Assembly: GCA_907163375.1 (NCBI GenBank)
Contig: CAJQUW010008928.1
Location: 248,001 to 312,000 of the forward strand
DNA length: 64,000 bases
Source of the DNA: Prostheceraeus crozeri
Lineage: Eukaryota; Platyhelminthes; Polycladida; Euryleptidae
Direction of reading: 5' to 3'
Below, in pieces: positions 10,948 to 29,270 of this stretch. Position 1 is the stretch's first letter; every line of letters begins with the position of its first letter. The notes beneath the pieces were generated by a model. The model worked only from the letters and a program-made list of their open reading frames with translations, was not told the DNA's origin and did no database searches. Both the position numbers and the translations under genes were made by a program.

Positions 10948-12758
10948 ATTACTACTGTATGTGGACACAAAGCACATTTGTGAACTTAGTCCAATCACCA
11001 ATGTCGATCATTTTTGAATGGCGTGCCTAAAATCGGTCTGACATGAGCTTTTAGGTGTCTCCCTTGTATATTTAAAAAAGGCCTTTGGGAATAGTTGGTT
11101 TAAAAGGTTGAATTGTCGGACTGTGAAGTTAGCCCAATAATTTCCTGAGACAAATGTATTACCAGCTCCTAGCTTCACATCTCAACCATTGGACTTAAAT
11201 GGCCAGGTAAACGGCTTTTCAAGCTGAGATGTATGAAAATAAGGAGTGACATCTGCTGTCATATCTCAAAAGAACAGCTTTGCGACCGTAGCGTGAGTTG
11301 CTCTGCTGATTCTAAAAATTATCTGGCTAACTTGCTTGTAGTAAAAGTTAAGGTTGATTTTATTACAATATTAGACTTCTTTTGTACATATACTTACGTG
11401 CACGTGCTATCTGTTTTTTTGTGCTATCTATCAACGTAGGCGAAAAAATCTATACCGAGTATTTATTAAGCCACAGCATGTCTTTACATAGACTATGCTT
11501 AACAATGCTCAATCATTTGTAATTCTAGCATTGTGTAGGTTATGCACGTATTCAAAGTCACACGTTGCTGGCATCGTGTTTGCAATAAATTATTTAGTGA
11601 TTATCGCACCGGGCAATATATAAAATCGTTGATATAATGATTGACATCCAATGCAGAGCAATAATAGTTAAACACTTTTAATACTATAAATGCTTGTAAT
11701 ACTGGATGATGCGTCAAATCGGATAACTCGTAACGTTTTCGGCTCTCATGGAGCGACGAATTAACATTTGCTGCTGCACTTCTTTTCAATGAATAAACGA
11801 TAACACTCTTGCTGAAAAATAATGTTAAGCTAAATTGACTAGCTATCAATTTCTTCGCCATGGAAGCTTGGTCATTCCCGAATTACGCGGTATCAGGAAA
11901 AATGCATGCTCTTTCTAAGTCTTATGATTCTATCTTGAAATGGTTGATCGAATTAAATCTCATGACTAAATAAAAAGGAAATCATAAAATTTATTCGAAA
12001 TAGAACAAGTCAATAGTTTTACAATGAATGAAATCAGTAAACGTGCGATCAAATTGACATGGAATAAATGTGCTCCTGGTAGAGTGAACGCATTATCTCC
12101 CAGATTATCTGGACCTGTTCCTATGACCAACTTAGTCATGCAAGTTTAATGTAAAGACTGCTTATTGCAAACAAGTCTCAAGATGTAATTCGGTGTCACT
12201 ATGTTGACTGCATGTTGCTATAATCACAGCTTTGATATTTGTCGCAGATCGCGTAGATTGTTGAATACCTTTGAGCATACTCTTTCTTTGAGTATACTCC
12301 ATGCCATGGCGAAAATTCAAAGGTGTCGAATTAGGAAGTCATCGCTACCGAACATATTCTTATTACAATCCACAGGTCTTAGTGAACTAACAGCAATCGC
12401 GAAAAAAAGTAAATGAATTGTTATTGGTTTTGCAATTTAACTTGCCATGCCATATATAACATCTACAAACCTCATTCTTTGAAATAGTTGCAATGATTTG
12501 CAAATACGAACACATCAGTTACGCCTAAAGGTGTCACCTTTAGATGAAGGATGCCTTGCGCGGAAAGATTGACTCATACAGTAAGTATTCCGATGCCCAT
12601 ATATTAGGTAGACTGTCGACTCAAATGTCAGCATGTAATTTTTGTATCAAAAGATTCAGTTTTTGCGGAGATAACGTTTCTACGGTATAAAAAATATTTG
12701 ATAAATTTTTAAATAGCTTAAGTTTTGCAAATCATTCCTGTGTCCATATACTAGCGAC
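10948..12758. other. Rab7 intron 1 sequence, nothing recognised
   Basis: AT-rich intron sequence. Short open frames (for example at 11233-11439 and 12201-12416) show no family motif and no codon-like pattern. No RNA gene or repeat was recognised. Confidence 0.4.
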
Positions 12759-13345
12759 TTGGAACCTCAGACTTCAATATATAAGTGTTATGAAACTTTT
12801 AGGATATCAAAAAGAAGGAAAATACAAATATGCAGATTAATGCAGATCTTGTTGATTATTAAAATTTACAAGAATGATCATGCTAGTAGTATTACTAATG
12901 GATATGACGATGTAGTGAAGTGGTCTGAAGAAAATATGATGACAATCAAAGAATCAAAGAGCCAACAGCTTTTCGTATCCAAATCACGTCATCACGACTT
13001 GTCAAAGTTTGTTATTCCGGTTATCCCTCAAATAACAACAGTAAAATTTCTTGGAGTTCCTATAGACGAATCTTTGAATTGGAGTTCGCATATAAACGTG
13101 ATCACCAAGAAGGCTTGCTCTCGTCCTGAGACGTATAAAACATTTTCTCTCGAAGCCTGATCTAGTGACAATTGAATATGCTGCACCAATCCTTTTCAAT
13201 ATGAATATTTCTACTTCGCGTCGAATGGACATTGTGCAAAACAAGGCACATCTGTGGCTCATCATCCTGTGTGTGTCCGCATTTCCTTCCGTTGAGTTAT
13301 CGTCGTTTGCTAATATCCGCAAACTTCTTCAAGTAATTGGTTAAT
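12759..13345 (+). pseudogene. CR1-like LINE reverse transcriptase, C-terminal remnant
   Basis: The frame at about 12890-13130 reads VVKWSEENMMTIKESKSQQL then VKFLGVPIDESLNWSSHI, the conserved block after the catalytic site in CR1/Jockey-type LINEs. A frame change near 13110 continues the same domain with TIEYAAPILFNMN and MDIVQNKAHLWLI. The catalytic FADD box is missing, so only the thumb region remains. It lies in Rab7 intron 1. Confidence 0.7.
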
Positions 13346-13404
13346 GACCATGAACATCCTCTTCATCACATTGCTCCATTGTGAAAAAATGCCTTGCTCA
13401 TTGT

Positions 13405-14276
13405 AAATAACTCAAAAGTAAGGGAATGCCATGTAAACTTATATCAATATAATAACACATTATTTCCAATTAATTTCTGTCTTCTTCACGAAGCTATCTT
13501 CAGGGAACTAAATATTAGTGTTACAGATCTTAGTTATCTTATCATTGACAAACAACAGCAGAACGCTACCAAATAAAATCAGAAACAATAACAAACTCAA
13601 CCATCTTTATCTAAAACCCGTATCTTAACGATGGCGTTGACTACAAGCTAAAGCGCCTATTCAAACAAGAAGGATCAAATGTACGAATAACACATAAAAC
13701 CAATAATGTAAGCAACTACAAGAATGTAAAATGTCAGAAAGTTCGATCAAAAATAACAAATTGTGCCATCGCAGAATGATAGTATATAAACTTGCATGCC
13801 GTAGCTGTTCTTGAACTAAAAATGGTAGCACAATGCGACCACTGCATATATGTATCAAAGAACACACGAAAAATAAACAATCATCAGTTTCTAAACATGC
13901 AATTCAATGCTCAAGCAATGACATTATAATAGGCAATAAGTTTGATATCAATATTATCGCGTCCGATATCGATGAAGCCAATCTTCGTCTTCGTGAAGCA
14001 ATAGTAATCCAACAACAACAACCAAACATCAACTCCAAATGTGAAATGGTCTACCTGAAATATTTTTTATTCCTCCAATTTCTTTTCTCTGGTAATCATT
14101 TTGCATTTGAATTTTATGTAAGACTTGTTTGTCAATGATAAGATAACTAAGATCTGTAACACTAATATTTAGTTCCCTGAAGATGGCTTCGTGAAGAAAA
14201 CAGAAATTAATTGGAAATTATGTGTTTTCATACTAATATAAGTTTACTTGGCATTCCTTTACTTTTGAATTATTCA
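13405..14276 (+). mobile_element. Penelope-like element remnant with about 150-bp inverted repeats
   Basis: Inverted repeats of about 150 bp at 13405-13555 and 14125-14276 (shared core GGGAACTAAATATTAGTG) flank a + strand GIY-YIG remnant. The frame at about 13760-13810 reads MIVYKLACRSC followed by a stop where the YIG strand should be. From 13833 it gives EHTKNKQSSVSKHAIQCSSN and LRLREAIVI, the C-terminal part of a GIY-YIG nuclease. Inverted long repeats are a known Penelope-like arrangement. Inactive. Confidence 0.7.
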
Positions 14277-14679
14277 CATTACTCCACTTATCAATACATA
14301 TTCCAAGTCATTCCGTATGCCGAGTGTACAGTCAAAATGAGACAAAATTCATCTGTGGTTGCTATGATGCGCATTTTCAACCGAGGTATATGTCAAGTTT
14401 AAAGTTGGTATTATCATTATTTTTTTGATTTGTTATTGATTTATTGACTTTTGTTACTACTTCCTAACTGTATATTGGCCTCACGATTCCCAGTATTGAG
14501 GCGTATTGAAATATAGACGATTATTATTATTGTGATATTTTGCTCTTTGACTGTCGGCAATTTAAGTGACATAATCAAGTTCAAGAAAATACTCCTCTGA
14601 ATAAAGCTGAGCATTAAGGTAAAGCACTTCCATCGAAAATTTCCTTATGAACATTGCCTCCCAAGGTTGTCATCACACG

Positions 14680-14880
14680 TAGGATTGTAGAATACTACTA
14701 TTTCTTCTGTATTGCTATCATGATCAGTCAATTTTGTGGTAATGACTTCAAAACTGCAACAATTTGCATATCTCACATTTGGTAGTGGGTCACAACTCGA
14801 CTTCACATAATAAAATTGAAACTGCATACACATTAGTGATTTAATTAATACTGAGTTGCTTACTTACTTACCAATACTTA
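14680..14880. repeat. Dispersed repeat, copy 1
   Basis: Shares a patchy 200-bp similarity with 61985-62195: both contain a GTAGAATACTA or GTGGAATACTA start, ATCAGTCAA, and end with GAAACTGCATACACATT and a GAGTTRC stretch. Family not recognised; no open frame. Confidence 0.55.
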
Positions 14881-15129
14881 TATCATTAAAGGTTGCCTGT
14901 TCCATCCATGATCGGTACGACGGTTCGCTTGTTGGCAGCTACTCTGCTTAATATTCTTGCTCTGGATTGACTTCTGATTTTTCTGGGTGGTAGTGTTCGA
15001 CACTTAAAAATTGCGATATACTCGCTAGCGCATATGGACGTAGAAACTTCATGTCCAAACACCTGGCACCGCATACCGCTACAGAGTAGCACAGGTAAAG
15101 TGCAAGTGTGCGAACCTGGTGCGAAGATC

Positions 15130-18058
<2,929 letters not shown>

Positions 18059-18090
18059 TAAAGTAAGGATGTTCTTCTCATTTTGTCTAG

Positions 18091-20130
<2,040 letters not shown>

Positions 20131-21890
20131 TCGGGGTGATGGGGGATATTCGAGGAGTTGGAACCATTTTCCATGCTTCTAATCGCTTCCGTTCTTCAAT
20201 CTTTGAATTCTGGGTTAATATAGGGTTTTCTGATGCAGTTTGGTGTGAGATTTTTTTCCCAATAATCTACTCTCATCGGTGCTGTTTATCGTTCACCTAA
20301 CTCTACATCTGATAATGACTCTCCTTTATGAATCTCATCGCGCTTCTGCATCATTCTCTCATGATACGAGAATTGTTGCAGACGATTTCAATGGCCCTAG
20401 GATTGATTGGTGCACTTTGAGTTGTTCTAACTCCGCAGAAATTATCTTATGGCCACTTTTGAAGATTGTCATCATGAGCATATTTTTGAACCCACTCGCC
20501 AGAATTCAACTCTAGCTTTGATTTTCTCCGGCCGCCAGATCTCATTACACGTGTTGAAATAGAGTCTCTAGGTTCTTCTGATCATGATATGGTACTAGCA
20601 GAAATGTCACTTAAGGTCCTTTTAACTTTTCTAAGGTGCATAGTCCGTGCTTCGATTACTAAAAAAGTGAATGGAGTCTCTGTCCTTAATCGGCATCGTT
20701 CAGTTCTTCAACAGGCCAATAGGGATGCTTTGTTCTCATCTGATGATGCAGACGAAATTTGTTTATTTTTCGTTTCAACTTTTAAGCGCGCACTATTCTG
20801 CTCGATCCCTTTGAAGCGTTTTCATGCAACGGTCAGACCTCCTTGGCTTTCACAAGACGTTTGCAAAGTTAAGAAATTGAGGAGTTTGAAAGAACCTCCT
20901 GTCAAACCATCAAACAGGATGAAGTGTCATTCGCTTGTAGCAGCAACCCCAAGTACGTTTTCAAACACGTCAGGGCTAAGCAGCGTTCTTCCTCAAATAT
21001 TGGCCCGATAAAAATCCCATCTCCGATGTTGTTTTCTATGAACCTGAAAGGATGGCCATCATCTTTAGGGAATTCTGCCAAGGTGTTTTCGCCAAGGAAT
21101 CTCATCCTCTACCTGATTTGCTGGCTCCTTCTTACCCATCTTCTTCACGGTTGACTTTTCGCATGAAAAGATTTCATTCGATCTTTTCAAACGTATGAGT
21201 TATGCGTCTCCTGGTCTAGATGGTCTACCAAACATCTGTTTTAAGGAAGTTCCTGCTTTACTGATTCTTCCATCATCACACATGTTTCCATCCTTTGTTG
21301 CTCGTGGCTATCTGCCAAGCATTTGGTACCATGCACATGTTGCGACAAATTGTAAGAAAGGAAGTCGTAGACAAACAGCTAATTATCTTCCGGTCAGTCT
21401 TACTTGCACAACCTCTAAACTTCTGGAATGTTTAATCAGAGATAGTTTGTGGCAGTTTTGGGATGCGCATTCGTTGATAAATCATTCGTAATTCGGTTTC
21501 CGCTCGAATTCAGCCTACTGTCTTCAGCTTCTCGAGGATTTTGAAAGATGTAACTTCTAATGTCGATCGTGGCAATTGGACTGATGCGATATACCTTGAT
21601 GTTGATTAAAACCTTTTGAGTCATGTATAAATTATGTTGTTGAAATTTTTTTCCTTCGGGTACTGCAAACGCAACTTTTATTCTGTGCGACGTTTCGCTG
21701 GAGGATTCGTGGTACGTGGAGGATTCGGCCCCAGGGCCATTTCAACTTTTGAGTCATAGATTAGAGAGTATTGTTGTTGATGGTGTTATTTCTTCTTCCT
21801 ATGCTATGTCATATGGTGTACCTTTAGGCTCCGTCACTGGACCTGATCTGTTTGTAACCTTTATAAATGATATCGATGATGTTGTTAGAT
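20131..21890 (+). pseudogene. LINE remnant with endonuclease and reverse transcriptase traces
   Basis: Broken frames on the + strand follow LINE order. Near 20270-20410 the pieces resemble the end of an APE endonuclease (SHDTRIVADDFNGPRIDW). At 21195-21491 the reverse transcriptase fingers appear as SYASPGLDGLPNICFKEV, then ANYLPVSLTCTTSKLLE. Around 21500 FGFRSNSAYCLQLLEDF continues, and near 21810-21885 a GVPLGSVTGPDLF box and FINDIDDV follow. Many stops. Located in Rab7 intron 3. Confidence 0.7.
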
Positions 21891-22289
21891 AGCTCAAAAT
21901 CATTGATTAAAGCACTAGAATCACAACCTAACAAAATAAAAGAGGATCGCATTTTTATCTCGTCAGACGTTAAAAACCTATGTCCTGGCACCCTAATAGA
22001 TGAAGGGTTAAACACTATAGAAGAGTTTCCTTATTCCCACTGGGATCAAATAGAAAATTATGATTTTACCGTGAGTAGTGATTTCGTTGATTTGCTGAAA
22101 TTCATATCACATAATTACGAATTATCGTATAATCATAAAATTTACCTTCAAGTTAAGGGCTGCACCATGGGCACGCATTTTTCACCTCCATTTGCAATAA
22201 TTTTTATGAATTATATAAAAGCGAAGGCAATGAAACTTCTAGAAAATGGGTATAAAATTCAACTGAAAATCTTTAAAAGATTTTCTTAA
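21891..22289 (+). pseudogene. Penelope-like reverse transcriptase fragment
   Basis: An open stretch of about 130 codons reads SSDVKNLCPGTLIDEGLNTI, then FVDLLKFISHNYELSYN, then IYLQVKGCTMGTHFSPPFA. The last is the Q-GxxMGxxxSP box specific to Penelope-like (and telomerase-like) reverse transcriptases, not LINEs. The catalytic DD strand is absent; the frame stops shortly after, near 22289. It directly abuts the LINE remnant upstream. Confidence 0.72.
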
Positions 22290-22963
22290 TAAAAAATGAT
22301 TAAAACTTATTCGATTCTTTATTTATGACTTGTACATGTGCTTTTACACTAGGATGTCAACCGCTGTCTCTTACTGTATTGTCTTTGTGCTTAAGTCTTA
22401 ACGTTATTTCCGTCTGTGCAGTGCGTCACTGTAAGCCATTTGTCAACTTTTGTCAGACCGGGATCCTGTAGCCGCGATGCAGTTCCGTGTATTGCTCTAT
22501 AAAGAACGGATAAAGCGCCGAGTAATATAAATGATATTTTCATTTCAACATCGAATAAACGTGGAAAGTATAAAAGCATGAATCCTCTAATTATCAGAAC
22601 ATAGGTGAAAATGAATGGAATACACTGTATTCGGAATACACTGAATGGAATCAGGCTTCAACCCACCAAATGAGAAATACTGCGTCAGATCTGTTTCAAA
22701 TAATAATAATTTTTGTCATCAGAAGATATAACGAAGATTCATTAGGTAAGGTGCGATCGTGACACTCTTTCTTCATACGCAAGTACGCACATGCATGTGC
22801 ACACACATGTATTCTGATAATGGTTCCCTTGAGGTAGCCAAGATAATAGATTACTGATTATCATCATTTATCTAGCCTATTTTCATCGTTTAATTCCTGT
22901 GATAATTAGTCACTGGTAAATTAAACAGTGCAACTGAACGATTTATTATTTATCTCATCACAG

Positions 22964-23101
22964 GTCCAAAAGCGCCAAGCTCAACAATGGTGTCAAACGA
23001 AAGGTGATGTTCCTTATTTCGAATGCAGTGCAAAAGATGCTGTTAATGTGGAGCAAGCGTTTCAGACAGTCGCCCGAACTGCTCTCACTCAAGAAACTGA
23101 C
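22964..23101 (+). CDS. Rab7: Rab7 GTPase, coding exon 4
   Basis: Forty-six codons, phase 0 at both ends, acceptor ATCACAG and donor GTAAGT. Encodes VQKRQAQQWC, then YFECSAKDAVNVEQAF, with the G5 motif SAK at residues 155-157, and ends ALTQETD. The intron before it (18310-22963) contains a LINE remnant and a Penelope-like reverse transcriptase fragment. The intron after it is 35.7 kb and holds the Polinton. Confidence 0.96.
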
Positions 23102-26100
23102 GTAAGTTTTTCTCCGATCTGATTCACGAGCCAGGTCATTTGCAGAAAATTAAAATGTTATCATGTAGTTGATTATTGAAATTGTCACGCAATGGTGATT
23201 GTCGTACTAGAGTTTATGTGCTCATACAAATGCCATCGAATGACGCAGCTTATCTCACTTCTGCTACAGTATCTGATCACCTGTTTGTAACTTATGATAA
23301 AGCCACGCGTAGGCTACCTCTGAAATCGTTGCAGACTAGCTATGTGGACAATGAAACGAATGGTCTTATCAGGCAGTGCTCTTGCTCAATTAATAAAAGT
23401 GATACTATTTTGACGCATTAGTGCTGACAATAGCTGATGATTGGAGATTGCCTGAAATATTTTTGTTGTTGCTTCTATCGCGCATTCGCTATATTTTTTT
23501 GCCTCTCTTTATATGATGGCTAATTGAGAACTGATCTATCTTCTTTGACAATATCTACTCATATTCTTTTGATAGACAGCTAGGTTATTCACTTACAGTT
23601 TCTTTCTTATTGATTCTTGTTGTCGTGGCATTTTGTGCATTATCATCTTTTTAATTGTCACATTTTGAAACTTTCAAATCCAACTTAGGATATTATACCT
23701 TGTTTTACTTTATTGTTATATATAAGGCAAGCTACTCGTATTTCGCCAGCTACGTAAGTTTCGCTGGGCATCATTTAGCAGGTCAACCTAGTCTATTTTC
23801 AACTGTGCAGCATAACACATTTAATTATTTGTTTTAGAAGAAATCTCTGAGCTTGATGTTGGAAATCAAAATCTTTATTTGTTAATGTCAAGCTCAGTGA
23901 ATCCCTCTATAACAAATAAAACCTTTGAAAAATCCTTAATTTTCAACAATAACACATTCATGTTTAATAATGCATGTACTGCATACGGAAGCGCAAGCCA
24001 AATAAATAAGATGTGAAATTTCAAGGAACTCAATAGTCCATACAAGTTCCATAACTTTATTTTCAAGGTTGCATAGCAAATATGCACATGTTCAAAACGA
24101 ACATTTTGCGATATTGAACTCCCCTCGTTGTCTATATAGCAACAAGATGCCGCTTCTGGTTAGTAGTAATATTCTATTGTACCGAAAATATTTCAAGTGT
24201 TTACAGATAATCAATTTTTTCCTAAGGTGATTATCTGATCGAGTGTTCGTAAAGTATATCGTTCATAGTGCCGCCATCAAGAACAACTGTTGCCACAACT
24301 ACAATGCGATTATGAAAGCTTTCATTCACCCATCATATGATTTGTGGGAAATGATGCTGAAACAAAGGTTCGATTGAGACCATCAATGTATTCTGGGATA
24401 CCTTTTTGAAGGTAAAAGTAGAATGAAAGTGTGACGTGAAGGCAGCAGTGCTCCAAGAACGGTCAATAATCTTTTCGTTTTTATACTTTTTAAGCGCCAC
24501 CAAGTGCTATTGCTACACGTATTTTGTGGGTGAGATATGACTAGATGGTGGATTATTTTTCTTTTTTTCGTGTATCTCAATCGTTTAATATCTAAGATGC
24601 ACTTTGTGACACATTCATTTTATCTAAGGTTTTCTGGAGAAAAAGCGGGAAATTTTCATCGACAGGGCGCATGAAATCACGAGTGCAAGTGTTCTTGTCA
24701 TGTAGAGTCCTAGTTACATAATGGAGTGACCATATAAAGATGATGAGGGAGTTTAGCTTTTGTTTGAGAATTCCAATATGGTGATGGCAGTAGTGAGGTT
24801 GATGAGGTTGGTAACTTTGTCTGAAAGAATGATGAGGGTGCCATTGAACTTTATGAGAGGATCGATTGTGTTCTTCAAGGGCAATAATGGCGCCGAGGCT
24901 CTTGATGAAAAATTGGAGAAAAGAAAACAACGTGTTTGAGGAAAGAATTCCTAAAAATTAAACGAACAATCACGTCCTTGATAGCGAGATTTGATATTAA
25001 GTACCTAATGATCGATACTTGCACAAGTTAGGGATCATTGATGTTTGATACGACAAAGGCAAAATAGTGTCCCCAACTTTGACTGAGGAGCTTCAAGTAT
25101 CTGTCGGTCTAAACTCCATAAGTCCATAATGTACCAACAATTCCATAAGACCTAAAATTATGAACGCACTCTACGACGTATGATGAGGAGTAATCTTTGT
25201 GATTATCTGCGACCCTCTACTATATTTTAGCGAAATAGATTTTTTACGAATTTGCATCAGAAATTGGTATTTTGATCTCCTAGAAAAATTTTATTCAAAT
25301 CCTGCTGAAATTAGCAACTATTTTTGCTTAAAAGTTTATGCGCTAATTCGAGTGCAGATCTATGGCGTAATATCAGGCAGGGCATTTTTAAGGCATTTGT
25401 ACTAGGTAGCCATGTGCTCGAGAGGGCACTTTAGTACTATGTGCTCAAGACAACATTATGGGAGTAAAACTATGCTCTCTCAGAGGACTATCGTTCGCAT
25501 TGATGCTCACTTTGATGACCTTTGTTCCACGCATCCACGGGTATGTCTCAAAGAGCACTGTAGGGCTAAAGTTTTTATAAGTCTAAGGCTATGTGCTAAG
25601 TTACAAAATAGATGTAATTAAAATTGTATAATAAGAGTATACATGATAGCAATCATGCTCGTATATTTTTGTTTATCTTACATGCAATTCATTTTTGTGT
25701 TATCAGCTACCGCATTCATTTTGCTATAAGCAAACTGGCAAATTTAGGTATTTATACGACCGTGATCCCTACGTTATCTTCTTTAATTATGAAATTTGCA
25801 GCATATCCTCTCATAGTAATCTGATATTTTGTTTAGGGAAAATATTTTTTCGATAAAGAATGAGTTTAAATGTTCTAACAAGTTTCCGGACTTGAGAGTA
25901 CACACTCAAGGGTTCTTTAATAGCATGTAACCTGAGAACAAAATTTGGAATTCACTGTGCTTTGTAGGAACAAGGCTTTTTTTGATATTGTGCACGTACT
26001 TTATTTAAGCACTGTGAATACACAGGAAATGGCGCTAAAATAGTATAAAGTATAAAGAGAAATACCAGTTCCGCTTATTTTACATAGGCATAATAATCAC

Positions 26101-26600
26101 CTCTGCAAGCGCTAGCATTACAGCAATAATCCATGAGGTTTTTAAACTCGTTGACAAAGTGCTCTTTGTGTATTTGCCGCCTCTCATGCAGTGAATGTCT
26201 ATTCTTCGCTTGAAACTTTGACTTCTCGGAGCGCTTGCTTCAAAAGTCTGTTGACCCAGCGGACACGCTGAATATAGTCAGAACTGTAAGGCGCTTGCTT
26301 GTTACGAGAAATATTGTCCCTCAAAAAGTTGAAAGGTTTTGCAGAAGCAAGGGAGTGGGCATTGTCATGCTGCCACCACAGAGAGGAAGGGCGCGTTGCT
26401 CGATATTCCAGCCTGCGCTAAAGCTTACCATAATGTGCACAAATTCAATGCATCGGTCACCAATGCTTTTCATATCATTCACTTCCTCGTTCATTTGACG
26501 TTTTTCCTCGTTCACTCAGTTCGCTACCCATTTTGAATTTGCATTAAGCCGCTCAGTTCACTAAAAAAATCAGTTCATTCACTTTGTGAGACGGCACATA
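23102..26600. other. Rab7 intron 4, proximal part, nothing recognised
   Basis: Contains only short motif-free open frames and AT-rich sequence. No repeats with clear ends, tRNAs or conserved domains were found by reading. Confidence 0.4.
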
Positions 26601-26606
26601 TGTGGC

Positions 26607-26900
26607 AGGTGTGAGGCGGCTTTTTTCCTCCAAGGCGGATGCAACTGTTGGAAAAACCACTTCCTTCACAGTCCTGCTTCGTGCTGTGCAGGCGGGGGAG
26701 GCCTTTTTCGTCGGTGGCGGATGTGACTGTTGGAAAAACCGTTTCCTTCACAGTCCTGCTTCGTGCTGTGCAGGCGGCGGGGAAGGCCTTTTTCGTCGGA
26801 GGCGGATGCGACTGTTGGAAAAGCCGTTCCACATTCCTGTCTATGGCTATGTGGTCGGAGGCGAATGCGACCGTTTTGCTCGAAGGCGGGTTTCTTGTTT
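26607..26900 (+). repeat. GC-rich minisatellite, three to four units of about 75-88 bp
   Basis: Units share GGCGGATGYRACTGTTGGAA and TCACAGTCCTGCTTCG; the first two are nearly identical and the third and fourth diverge. The region is strikingly GC-rich in an AT-rich intron and is open in several frames at once, which reflects repetition, not coding. Unit starts are near 26626, 26706, 26788 and 26860. Confidence 0.75.
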
Positions 26901-29270
26901 AGGTTTAAGATTGGTACGGAGTTTCCTTTTACAAAGTCAACTTTACATCCCTGGTTAATGTTTATGTGCTTGTCGAATAGTGTGCCAATAAGTGATTACT
27001 TTCGTCAATATATTGAGAATGAACAAGTCATTTCTTCGTATTATCTATCAATATATTTCTAATTGAAATATATTGTATTTCTGCATTTTGTAAGTTTTTT
27101 ATAGCAACTTATGCATTCTAAATTAAAAAATGGGACAAGATCTGAATAGCTGCTATTTTATTCAAAATCAGGAATCAGCAGCAAGCCTAGTTATACATAA
27201 TCATCATTACAACTCCCATTTTCATTGCTGTGCAGGCTGAAAATCATTGATCAAGTGGTCAATTTCTGCAGAGATACCCCGGTATTTTTCATATTTTTCG
27301 CCTGATACAAATTAAAGGATCTCAATGTAGGTCTATATTCTTTTTATATCAATGCATTATAACTAGGAATTTTACTTTCGGTCATGCATGTTGCGTGTGA
27401 GAGGAGAACAACTGCGATTGTGACGAATTTTTGAAGACATGCATATGTATAAAACTGCACTTCCCTGAATAGAAGTTAATGACTTTTAGACATAAGAAAA
27501 CCCCTTGCGTAACTCAGCTGCATGATTCCAAAATCGAGAATCCTTCAAACCAGGGTCCTGCCAAAATCATGTACATGTGTATTCATTTGAAAGCTCGCAA
27601 GTCTTTGCTGCGAGTTTTTGAAAATTTGTTATCGACTCGGCATCATAATATACCATCTGAAGCGTCAAATTATCAGACATCGAAATCTTTACTTGCTGAA
27701 GATTATCATTTAAGGCAACCTATAAATGGCGATAGTAAAATTTTTCGCACCTTCCGAATCATTTGCTGTCACCGAAATTCAGCTTCCTCATTTGCTGATG
27801 ATCAAGAAAATGACCTCATAAAATGCTTGAAGTTGTGATCATATATCAAAGGGATCGACAAAATTCTATGATTCATGAATAATAAACAAAATAGAATGAC
27901 TGTCACACATTTCATCTAGGAAACTACCGATACATTCAGGCATCAGAATCTATATGCTAACTACAAAATATGTGGAATTGTCGACACAGGAAAAAGCACT
28001 GTCACTGCATCAATGTCAATATATCGATAGGATTTGGAACAATTAGAAAAAACATTTCAGTTCGTTTCTCAGTTTATGAACGGCAAAATCTTATTTCCCT
28101 TCAGTGGTGGAAACTGAAATATCCCGTTCGCTGAGTTCACTCGTTCACCACTGAACGCCTGAAAACATCGTTTGCTCACTCACCCAAAAGTTCGAATGCA
28201 CTTATAGTCAGTATCCGCTAACGTCCCAGGATCAACAGCTTCAATGGAAATCTTCTTGTTCGCTATTAAAATCACCGGAAGTATATAACTTCGCGATTCG
28301 TGATCTTGTGCTTGACAAGTGCGAGTTTGGACTGTTGTAGAGCAGGTCATACAAAGTTTTGCATTTTGGTGTTAGGCGTATCATGAAGGGCCTACGAGTA
28401 TATGTTTCACTCTGTGAGCACCAAAACCAAAAAAAGTCTGCCTTTGTAAGTCAGTAATGATAGTTTCTCCGAACGACGTTCTTTCAGTCATGAAGTTCGC
28501 CATCTCAAGCCTGAAATTAAAAATGACCGTACCAATGCCGCTCATGGCAATTATCAGACGGTTGATTATACCATCGCTCCCCACTCTGAGGAGATTAATT
28601 CCAACTTTGGTTGGAAAATGCTTCAGCTTCTGAACACTGAATATCCTCGTTGCTTCCTTTGCTTTACATTCTTTAGTTTTCGTCTTGTCCGCCAGAAATT
28701 GCATTGTCCCTCATATAATATCAGTCAATTTTCGAAGAGCAGCATCGCGCAGGATCAATACATCTGGCATGAAGAGATCTGATCTCCTCAGCTCATTTTG
28801 AAATAGCGTAAAGATATAAAAAATGTCATAAATGAGTATATTTCTTGAAGAGCACATTCTTGCCAAATAGCCAATTTTTGCTTCGAATCTTTCCATTCTC
28901 GAACATTTTCTCTATGAAAATGTGGGTGATATATAGAGGATGCAGTCTAAGACTCAAGTGTCATCATGGACTGACGCCTATTTGCCTCTGACACTTATCA
29001 CAGTCAAATTTTTAAATGCTCTATTTCTCTAGAAATCGGGCAGTTTAACGTATAAAAGTGGTTATCTAGTTTTTAATTTCCTACAGGGCAACGGAACCAC
29101 TTTGAGGGGCAAGGAAGCCATTTGGTTACCTAGTTGGTATGCAGAAACATACCGTGATATCAGGGGTGTGGACCAATATATAAGGGCAGTGAAAAATGCT
29201 ATGCTGTAAAAAGGAACTTTGCAATTTCACCTCTAGGTCTACCTGCACATTTTATGAGAGTTTTCTTTCT
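26901..29270. other. Rab7 intron 4, nothing recognised
   Basis: Open frames at 27479-27838 and 28381-28704 have no family motif. Nothing else supportable. Confidence 0.35.

Noticed and set aside
24383..24930. Minus-strand frames with many basic and histidine residues
   Set aside because: No domain pattern, no splice-compatible context and no match to Rab7 or a transposon family.
26602..27062. Overlapping long frames in three phases (GC-rich, repeated peptide)
   Set aside because: They arise from the minisatellite; all frames are open for the same reason and none has a domain or suitable start.
27479..27838. 119-codon + strand frame as a candidate gene
   Set aside because: No family motif; composition like the intron; probably chance or an unidentified repeat.
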